Source: Dysgonamonadaceae bacterium
Lineage (GTDB): Bacteria; Bacteroidota; Bacteroidia; Bacteroidales; Azobacteroidaceae
DNA length: 20,133 bases
Assembly: GCA_031260235.1 (NCBI GenBank)
Contig: JAIRKG010000148.1
Span: forward strand, 1-20,133
Direction: 5' to 3'
A model generated the notes under the pieces. It did no database searches, was not told the origin of the DNA, and saw nothing but the letters and a program-made list of their open reading frames with translations. The position numbers were made by a program, and so were the translations under genes. This document shows positions 14,697 to 20,133 of the stretch, piece after piece. How positions within the stretch are numbered: position 1 is the first letter of the stretch; every line of letters starts with the position of its first letter.

Positions 14697-16637
14697 TTAC
14701 TGATAATTTTCCAATAATTTTAAAACCCTCAAAATAGCCGCAACATTCATGGCAAACGAAATGGCGCCACGGCTCTGAAACGGTGGATTCCCATCAAACA
14801 GCTCCGAAAGCGTGCCGATGCAGTGTCTGCCCATTTCGTCTTCCAATCCGATTAACATACGTTCTACAAAAGAAATCCCGCTCATCTGATACAGTCGCAA
14901 ATAGGCTTCCAGATAGGCACCCAGAAGCCATGGCCATGCGGTTCCCTGATGATAAGCCAAGTCCCGTTCTTTCTGCGTCCCGACATAATAAGGACGATAG
15001 CCTTCGCTTTTGGGGCTTAGCGTGCGGACACCTTTTGGCGTTAACAGTTCTTTGGTAGCAATGTTCAAAACCGCCCGCTTTTGCTGGCGATCCAAAGGCG
15101 AATAATCCAGCGATATAGCAAAAAGCATATTGGGGCGCACGCTCCAATTGACATACGCCCCGTCAATGTAATCAAACAAATAACCGTGTCCGTTGACAAA
15201 TGTATCAAGAAACGAACGTCCCGTCAGGCTTGCCATTTTTTCCAGTTCTTCGGATCGGTTGGTGTCATCGTTTTGTTTCGTCATCTCGGCGGCAAATTTC
15301 AAAAGATTATACCATAATGCATTAAACTCGACAATATATCCCGAACGGGGAACAATCGGTCTTCCGTCGCCGGTGGAATTCATCCATGTAACCGCTTTCT
15401 CTTTGCCGTCGGAATAGAGCAACCCGTTTTCTTCCTGCAACAAATTGGGGTGGCGGTTTTCCTTGATATAATCAATAATGTCTTGAATCAATCCTCCATA
15501 CAGGGCGTGGCATTTGTCCACACCCTGTGATTTGGCATATTGCTGGATAGCCCAACTTGCCCACAAAAGCACGTCAGGCAGGTCGATACCGGTAATTATC
15601 GGGTCGAGCGAACCGTCTTTCATAAAATTGCGAAGCGCGGGGACAGACGTCCTTGCAATCTTTTCAAAACGCACAGGGTCGTCGATAGACAGCGTACAGC
15701 CGGGTAAAGCAATGAACAAATCCCGTGCCCGCACCTTAAACCACGGAAAACCGGCAATCAGATAGGCGTCGTCTTCATTCGGACGGAGATAGAATTGCTG
15801 GGCGGCGTTTTTCAGGCAGTTATAGAAACTGTTGCGCGGCGTTCTGCCATCTTGTTCTTCTTTGAATTTTTGCTCTAAAACGGCAGTATCTATAAACGTA
15901 TCACCGCCCGAAAAATAGACGGATTCTCCTTTTTCGATGTCAAGTTCAAAATACCCCGGAACGTACAAGTCTTCCTTATAAGGATAGCCCCGCTCCATTT
16001 CCTTGCGGTATTCGATGTTTTTATTCCAAAGCGGCTGGAAAACAAAGACGGGCGGTTTGCCGAACTGCATGTATAAATCGGGATAGCCTTCATACATACA
16101 AGTTTTTATACCGTTCTCTATTTCCGTGTAATTCTTGTTCACACTGTCGTTTTCGACGGTTAAATTATTTACATTCCGGAACGCCATAAGGGGACGGAAG
16201 CGCAAAATCGTGGGCGAATGAGCGTCCAGCAACGTATATTTAATCAAAATCCGGTTTTCAAACGTGGAAAACAGTTTTTCCTTCGCCAAGATGACTCCGC
16301 CAACGCGGTAAATGGTGCGGGCATTTGTCCCTACGTCATATTCGCGGATATATTTATGTCCGTTCGGGCTAAAATGGTTGTTGTCATATTGGTGCAACCC
16401 GAGGTTAAATTCCGCGCCATGTTGAATTACAGTCGCGTCCAGAGAAGAAAGGATCACATGGTTGTCCTTGTCCAGCGCGGAGACGGGCATAACGAGCAAG
16501 CCGTGGTATTTCCGCGTATTGCAATCTACAATCGTACTACAATTGTAAGCGCCTCTGCAGTTTGTCCTGAGCATTTCTCTTTGAAGTGATTCCTCCATGT
16601 TTATCAGTAATGTTTTATCAAATTTTAAGTATCCCAT
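14697..16637 (-). CDS. Glycogen debranching enzyme (amylo-alpha-1,6-glucosidase, GH133 type)
   Basis: The 646-residue protein removes alpha-1,6-linked glucose branch stubs from glycogen-type glucans in the cytosol. The N-terminal beta-rich domain (~15-240, GDE_N type) has LQREMLRTNCRGAYNCSTI and TRKYHGLLV (41-49), both family signatures. The C-terminal (alpha/alpha)6 barrel (~270-640) has AGFPWFKVRARDLFIALPG (295-313) with the conserved Arg-Asp pair, ENGLLYSDGKEKAVTWMNS, and HQGTAWPWLLGAYLEAY near the end. The length fits the prokaryotic single-function form. It is the first gene of a two-gene unit with the glycosyltransferase and has an exact promoter divergent from the phosphohexomutase. 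Confidence 0.93.
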   Translation of the reverse strand: MGYLKFDKTLLINMEESLQREMLRTNCRGAYNCSTIVDCNTRKYHGLLVMPVSALDKDNHVILSSLDATVIQHGAEFNLGLHQYDNNHFSPNGHKYIREYDVGTNARTIYRVGGVILAKEKLFSTFENRILIKYTLLDAHSPTILRFRPLMAFRNVNNLTVENDSVNKNYTEIENGIKTCMYEGYPDLYMQFGKPPVFVFQPLWNKNIEYRKEMERGYPYKEDLYVPGYFELDIEKGESVYFSGGDTFIDTAVLEQKFKEEQDGRTPRNSFYNCLKNAAQQFYLRPNEDDAYLIAGFPWFKVRARDLFIALPGCTLSIDDPVRFEKIARTSVPALRNFMKDGSLDPIITGIDLPDVLLWASWAIQQYAKSQGVDKCHALYGGLIQDIIDYIKENRHPNLLQEENGLLYSDGKEKAVTWMNSTGDGRPIVPRSGYIVEFNALWYNLLKFAAEMTKQNDDTNRSEELEKMASLTGRSFLDTFVNGHGYLFDYIDGAYVNWSVRPNMLFAISLDYSPLDRQQKRAVLNIATKELLTPKGVRTLSPKSEGYRPYYVGTQKERDLAYHQGTAWPWLLGAYLEAYLRLYQMSGISFVERMLIGLEDEMGRHCIGTLSELFDGNPPFQSRGAISFAMNVAAILRVLKLLENYQ

Positions 16638-16669
16638 ATCGGCAAAATATTTATGTATTGTATTTCTTG

Positions 16670-16698
16670 CAAATATACGATTTTTTTCTCTGATACAA
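16670..16698 (-). promoter_or_regulatory. Promoter of the debranching enzyme unit
   Basis: On the minus strand there is TTG (16698-16696), 18 bp, then TATATTTG (16677-16670), an exact -7 match. It lies about 33 bp before the start codon. The phosphohexomutase promoter lies about 65 bp away on the other strand. Confidence 0.7.
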
Positions 16699-16761
16699 CA
16701 AGTAAAGATATCTTTTACTTCCTATCGAACCGCTTTCAATCATATATTTTAACTTTTCACA

Positions 16762-16793
16762 TTTGGTTTTTCAATTATTTTCACATATCTTTG
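16762..16793 (+). promoter_or_regulatory. Promoter of the phosphohexomutase gene
   Basis: TTTG (16762-16765), a 20-bp spacer, then TATCTTTG (16786-16793) match the Bacteroidetes promoter fully. The start site near 16800 leaves a leader of about 29 nt before ATG 16829, and rules out the in-frame start at 16763. Confidence 0.78.
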
Positions 16794-16828
16794 CCCAATA
16801 TTTCAAGTTTAATCCACAATTTATTAAC

Positions 16829-18580
16829 ATGGAAGACGAAAAATTATTACAGCAAGTGCGGGCAAAAGCTAACAACTGGTTATCGCCCGAATATGATGAA
16901 GAAACGCGCAAACAGGTAGAAGCGCTATTGGAAAAAGAAGATATCACAGACTTGGTTGATGCGTTTTACAGGGATCTGGAATTCGGCACGGGAGGCCTTC
17001 GCGGAATCATGGGCGTCGGCTCAAACAGAATGAACAAATATACGGTTGGCGCCGCTACGCAGGGCTTAGCTAATTATTTGAAGAAAGAATTTGCCGGTTT
17101 GCCGGAAATCAGCGTTGTAATCGGACATGATTGCCGGAACAACAGCCGGTTGTTTGCCGAAATTTCGGCAGATATTCTCTCCGCCAATGGTATAAAGGCT
17201 TATTTATTTCCCGATTTGCGCCCAACCCCGGAAGTAAGTTACGCCATACGCAAATTGGGTTGCCAGAGTGGAATTGTGATCACCGCTTCGCATAATCCGA
17301 AGGAATACAACGGCTACAAGGCTTACTGGAACGACGGCGCTCAGGTGATTGCCCCACACGACCGCAATATTATTGCCGAAGTCAATAACATATCTTCCAT
17401 AAAAGATATCCACTTCCGAAAAAAACCTGCACTGGTTCAAATCCTTGATGAAACGGTCGATAAACAGTTTATCAACGATTTGACGTCGATTTCTTTATCG
17501 CCCGAATCCATTGCCCGGCACAGGGATATTAAAATCGTATATACGCCGATTCACGGCACAGGGATTACTTTGATTCCCGATGCTTTGAAGGCTTTGGGAT
17601 TCGCGAATATCATTCATGTTCCCGAACAGGATGTGGTGAGCGGTAATTTCCCGACCGTCATTTCCCCGAATCCAGAAGAACCAGCCGCACTGAAAATGGC
17701 AGTAGATAAAGCAATTGAAACCGGAGCCGATCTAGTGATGGCTTCTGACCCCGACGCCGACAGAGTAGGCGCAGCCGTTCGCAATGAGCATGGCGAATTT
17801 GTCCTGTTGAACGGAAACCAAACGTTGCTGGTTTTCATCTATTATCTGATTACCCGCTGGCGGGAACTTGGCAAATTGAAAGGAAACGAATATGTGGTAA
17901 AAACAATCGTTTCGACCGAACTGGTGAAAACTATCGCCAAAAAGAACGGCGTGAAACTATTTGACTGCTACACCGGATTCAAATGGATTGCCGATGTGAT
18001 GCGGCAGGAAGAGCATAAACAGAAGATTTATATCGGCGGCGGGGAAGAAAGTTACGGTTTCCTTGCCGAATCTTTTGTCCGCGACAAAGATGCCGTATCG
18101 GGCTGCATGCTTCTGGCCGAAATTGCAGCCTGGGCAGCTGATAAAGGAAAAACAATATACACGTTGTTGCAGGATATATATGTAGAATACGGATTCTCGA
18201 AGGAAAAAGGAATTTCGGTTGTCAAACAAGGCAAATCGGGCGCGGAAGAAATCGAAGAAATGATGAAGAACTACCGTCATAATCCGGTAACGGAACTGGC
18301 AGGTTCGAAAGTGATTTTCATTAAAGACTTCGCCAAACTGACAGGTAAAGACCTTATCGAAGGTGAAACCGTTTCATTGAATATGCCCACGACTTCCAAT
18401 GTGCTTCAATACTTTACCGAAGACGGAACAAAGGTTTCCATTCGCCCTTCCGGCACCGAGCCAAAGATAAAATTCTATGTAGAAATCCACAGTACTGTAG
18501 ATTCCCGCAAAGACCTTGCTGCCGCGGATGTTGCCGCTGACGCTAAAATTGAGGCTGTTTGCAAATCCCTTGGAATTTAA
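16829..18580 (+). CDS. Alpha-D-phosphohexomutase (phosphoglucomutase/phosphomannomutase)
   Basis: From ATG 16829 the protein has 583 residues. It interconverts hexose 1- and 6-phosphates through a phosphoserine and a glucose-1,6-bisphosphate intermediate. Four domains are visible by their motifs: the active-site loop TASHNPKEYNG (152-162) with phosphoserine Ser154, the Mg-binding loop DPDADRVG (307-314), the sugar-binding loop GGGEESYG (403-410) and the phosphate-binding loop RPSGTEPK (539-546). EFGTGGLRG (51-59) is typical of the longer PGM-like subgroup. The neighbouring debranching enzyme and glycosyltransferase, divergently transcribed, suggest Glc-1-P/Glc-6-P exchange for glycogen metabolism, but substrate choice (glucose or mannose) cannot be read from the sequence. 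The start was chosen from promoter position and family N-terminus. Confidence 0.95.
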   Translation: MEDEKLLQQVRAKANNWLSPEYDEETRKQVEALLEKEDITDLVDAFYRDLEFGTGGLRGIMGVGSNRMNKYTVGAATQGLANYLKKEFAGLPEISVVIGHDCRNNSRLFAEISADILSANGIKAYLFPDLRPTPEVSYAIRKLGCQSGIVITASHNPKEYNGYKAYWNDGAQVIAPHDRNIIAEVNNISSIKDIHFRKKPALVQILDETVDKQFINDLTSISLSPESIARHRDIKIVYTPIHGTGITLIPDALKALGFANIIHVPEQDVVSGNFPTVISPNPEEPAALKMAVDKAIETGADLVMASDPDADRVGAAVRNEHGEFVLLNGNQTLLVFIYYLITRWRELGKLKGNEYVVKTIVSTELVKTIAKKNGVKLFDCYTGFKWIADVMRQEEHKQKIYIGGGEESYGFLAESFVRDKDAVSGCMLLAEIAAWAADKGKTIYTLLQDIYVEYGFSKEKGISVVKQGKSGAEEIEEMMKNYRHNPVTELAGSKVIFIKDFAKLTGKDLIEGETVSLNMPTTSNVLQYFTEDGTKVSIRPSGTEPKIKFYVEIHSTVDSRKDLAAADVAADAKIEAVCKSLGI

Positions 18581-18590
18581 CATTGGGTGA

Positions 18591-18660
18591 ATGGTACGCA
18601 GTGAACGGTGAACGATGTTGCACTCTAATCGTTCACTGTTTCCTGTTCTTCGTGTACCAT
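18591..18660. repeat. Nested inverted repeat between phosphohexomutase and DUF2461 gene
   Basis: The outer arms ATGGTAC (18591-18597) and GTACCAT (18654-18660) enclose CAGTGAACG (18599-18607), which pairs with CGTTCACTG (18630-18638). Alternatively GTGAACGAT (18608-18616) pairs with ATCGTTCAC (18628-18636). The tandem GTGAACG copies allow these two competing inner stems. There is no T run, so it is not a typical terminator. It resembles a small dispersed palindromic repeat. Confidence 0.6.
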
Positions 18661-18672
18661 CAAAATAAGCCA

Positions 18673-19362
18673 ATGAAACAACCAACAGAACCCTTTAGGG
18701 GCTTCACACCCACCACTTTCCAATTCTTCAACGAACTGAAAGAATACAACTACAAACCCTGGTTCGACGAGCATAAACCGGTTTATGAAGCAGAAATTGT
18801 ACGCCCGTTGAAAGCGCTGGCACACATTCTTTCTCCGGCTATGTATGCGATAGATCCCATGATTGAAACAAATCCCAATAAAGTTGTTTCGAGGATATAC
18901 CGCGACATCCGTTTTTCAAAAGACAAAACGCCCTACCGGACAGCAATGTGGATCAGTTTTCAACGCATATCGACTAATTGGCAGAATTTTCCCTGCTATT
19001 ACCTGGGTATTTCCGACAGCGGTTATTCCTATGGCATGGGTTTATATCTCCCCGAAAGGAAAAAGATGGATGCCCTCCGCTCCCGAATCGAATATGAACC
19101 GAAATACTTTCGTAAAATGACAACCAGTTTGATAGGTAAGTACGCTTTCTCTATCGGTGGGGAAGCCTATAAACGGACTATAAACAGTTCCTTGCCCGAA
19201 TATTTTCAGCAATGGATACAGCGGAAAAGCATCTATCTCTACAAACGATTCCCTGTCGGAGCAGAATTATTTACCACCGATTTTGCCACATCATTGACAA
19301 ACGAATACATCCTCTTGCAACCTCTATACAACTATCTGATTGAAACTTGCTTTAACTACTGA
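18673..19362 (+). CDS. DUF2461 (TIGR02453) domain protein
   Basis: This is a 229-residue soluble protein of unknown function. The family hallmarks are FTPTTFQFFNELKEYNYKPW followed by FDEHKPVYEAEIV near the N-terminus, and the Arg-rich RIYRDIRFSKDKTPYRTAM (74-92). YYLGISDSGYSYGMGLYLPE (109-128) is also typical. The length matches the family (about 220-230). The longer frame from 18559 would run through the palindromic repeat and does not look like protein, so ATG 18673 is preferred. It lies 92 bp downstream of the phosphohexomutase on the same strand with no obvious promoter, so it may depend on read-through. The function is not known. Confidence 0.9.
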   Translation: MKQPTEPFRGFTPTTFQFFNELKEYNYKPWFDEHKPVYEAEIVRPLKALAHILSPAMYAIDPMIETNPNKVVSRIYRDIRFSKDKTPYRTAMWISFQRISTNWQNFPCYYLGISDSGYSYGMGLYLPERKKMDALRSRIEYEPKYFRKMTTSLIGKYAFSIGGEAYKRTINSSLPEYFQQWIQRKSIYLYKRFPVGAELFTTDFATSLTNEYILLQPLYNYLIETCFNY

Positions 19363-19451
19363 TAAATTAGAATCGTATTAACAACCTTAGTTACATTCAT
19401 CCTATAACTCCAGTTCGAAACGGAAATTAAGCGAGGCTAGAATTACAAATG

Positions 19452-19474
19452 CTTAGTAATTTAGAGTTACTAAG
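19452..19474. repeat. Small inverted repeat upstream of rpsF
   Basis: CTTAGTAA (19452-19459) and TTACTAAG (19467-19474) form a perfect 8-bp stem with a 7-nt loop. It is 89 bp after the DUF2461 stop and about 50 bp before the rpsF -7 element. It is AT-rich without a T tail, so it could be a weak terminator or an operator. Nothing else was recognised in 19363-19524. Confidence 0.4.
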
Positions 19475-19524
19475 GAAAATAAATGAATAGAATAAAAAAA
19501 TTTCATAATTTAAAATAAAAGCAT

Positions 19525-19532
19525 TACCTTTG
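19525..19532 (+). promoter_or_regulatory. -7 element of the rpsF operon promoter
   Basis: TACCTTTG is an exact TAnnTTTG about 35 bp before the rpsF ATG. The -33 region is AT-rich with no TTTG, which is often seen for ribosomal protein genes in this phylum. The transcript leader would be about 30 nt. Confidence 0.65.
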
Positions 19533-19567
19533 CCCCGATTTAAAAACATGAAACAAATAAAAAGACA

Positions 19568-19915
19568 ATGAACAATTACGAAACCGTTTTCATTTTGACT
19601 CCCGTTTTATCTGATTTTCAGGTGAAGGAAGCGGTCGAAAAATTCAAGGGCATTCTCGTTGCCGAAGGCTCCGAGATTATGAATGTTGAGAATTGGGGCT
19701 TGCGCAAATTAGCGTATCCGATTCAGAAGAAATCCACCGGATTCTATGGGTTAATGGAATTTCGGGCAGAACCCGCCGTTATCGCCAAACTGGAAATCCA
19801 GTTCCGCCGCGACGAAAAAGTACTTCGATTTTTGACTTTCCGTCAAGATAAGAATTTTGCGGCTTACGCCGAGAAGAGAAGAAACAGCACTAAAAAAACC
19901 GGAAAAGAGATATAG
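19568..19915 (+). CDS. rpsF: 30S ribosomal protein S6
   Basis: This 115-residue protein pairs with S18 on the platform of the 30S subunit. It has the typical opening [20 protein letters not shown], the central [20 protein letters not shown] segment, then [12 protein letters not shown] and [20 protein letters not shown], closing with a short basic tail. The length is usual. rpsR follows after 3 nt, which is standard gene order (rpsF-rpsR, normally then rplI beyond the window). Confidence 0.97.
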   Translation: MNNYETVFILTPVLSDFQVKEAVEKFKGILVAEGSEIMNVENWGLRKLAYPIQKKSTGFYGLMEFRAEPAVIAKLEIQFRRDEKVLRFLTFRQDKNFAAYAEKRRNSTKKTGKEI

Positions 19916-19918
19916 ATC

Positions 19919-20133
19919 ATGGCAGCACACAACAACAACTCCGAAATTCGTTACTTAACTCCCACAACTATTGATGTTAAGAAGAAAAAATATTGCCGGT
20001 TCAAAAAAAGCGGCATTAAGTTTATCGACTACAAAGACCCTGAATTTCTGAAAAAATTTCTGAATGAACAGGGGAAAATTCTTCCGCGTCGGATTACGGG
20101 TACTTCGTTGAAATTTCAGCACCGTATTGCTCA
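19919..20133 (+). CDS. rpsR: 30S ribosomal protein S18, cut by right edge
   Basis: The visible 71 residues begin [20 protein letters not shown], then [20 protein letters not shown] and [17 protein letters not shown], which is nearly the whole S18 (about 75-90 residues). The conserved [15 protein letters not shown] and [10 protein letters not shown] segments that contact 16S rRNA and S6 are present. The stop codon lies just beyond the window. The gene starts 3 nt after the rpsF stop and is surely co-transcribed with it. Confidence 0.97.
   Translation, partial: MAAHNNNSEIRYLTPTTIDVKKKKYCRFKKSGIKFIDYKDPEFLKKFLNEQGKILPRRITGTSLKFQHRIA

Noticed and set aside
16763..16828. Upstream start for the phosphohexomutase
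   Set aside because: It overlaps the promoter, and the 22 extra residues do not resemble the family.
18559..18672. Upstream start for the DUF2461 gene
   Set aside because: The extension overlaps the end of the hexomutase gene and the palindromic repeat. The conserved family N-terminus begins at 18673.
19533..19567. S6:S18-binding autoregulatory RNA leader in front of rpsF
   Set aside because: The predicted leader is only about 30 nt and A-rich, with no room for the known CCG-containing structure.

Overview
The window looks like a chromosomal segment of a Bacteroidota member, probably order Bacteroidales. Two things point there. Five start regions carry a clear Bacteroidetes-type promoter (TTTG or TTG at -33, 18-20 bp, then TAnnTTTG at -7), and several others carry a weaker one. 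The proteins also have Bacteroidales-style features: an AsnB with an RHRGPDWSG motif, a gyrA followed by an exported TPR protein, a glycosyltransferase family 4 / glycogen debranching enzyme pair, and an S1 protein with long charged tails. Species cannot be named from the sequence alone.

Positions 1-1900 are an accessory, decayed zone. They hold the 5' part of an IS982-family transposase (minus strand, running off the left edge, with an apparent 1-nt frameshift), an intact 117-aa gene of unknown function, a frameshifted coding remnant, the last ~48 residues of a DNA methyltransferase, a possible truncated ORF, and small hairpin repeats.

From 1900 to 7860 the genes run on the minus strand. 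In transcription order they are asnB (asparagine synthase), gyrA (DNA gyrase A), an exported TPR protein and a small winged-helix protein that ends at a clear terminator. Upstream of asnB are a promoter and two palindromes.

Positions 7860-8617 hold no credible gene. The stretch contains REP-like palindromes, a ~300-bp array of 21-bp units that each form a small hairpin, and a GC-rich structured element.

Positions 8618-10909 hold lipB and rsmE (minus, overlapping by 8 nt), a divergent promoter region, plsC (plus) and a bidirectional terminator shared with rpsA. rpsA (minus, ribosomal protein S1) follows, then a ~375-bp gap with its promoter and a likely EamA-transporter remnant.

Positions 13372-18580 form a glycogen / alpha-glucan group: a family 4 glycosyltransferase and a debranching enzyme on the minus strand, diverging from an alpha-D-phosphohexomutase on the plus strand. 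Together they could cover chain synthesis, branch removal and Glc-1-P/Glc-6-P interconversion. A DUF2461 protein follows on the plus strand. The window ends in the rpsF-rpsR ribosomal operon (S6, then S18 cut by the right edge).

Most of the window is ordinary core genome. I did not find a convincing new multi-gene system. The most unusual parts are the hairpin array and REP-like elements at 7976-8544, the paired palindromes in front of asnB, the Asn at the quinolone-determining position 87 of GyrA, and the mosaic of gene fragments at the left end.
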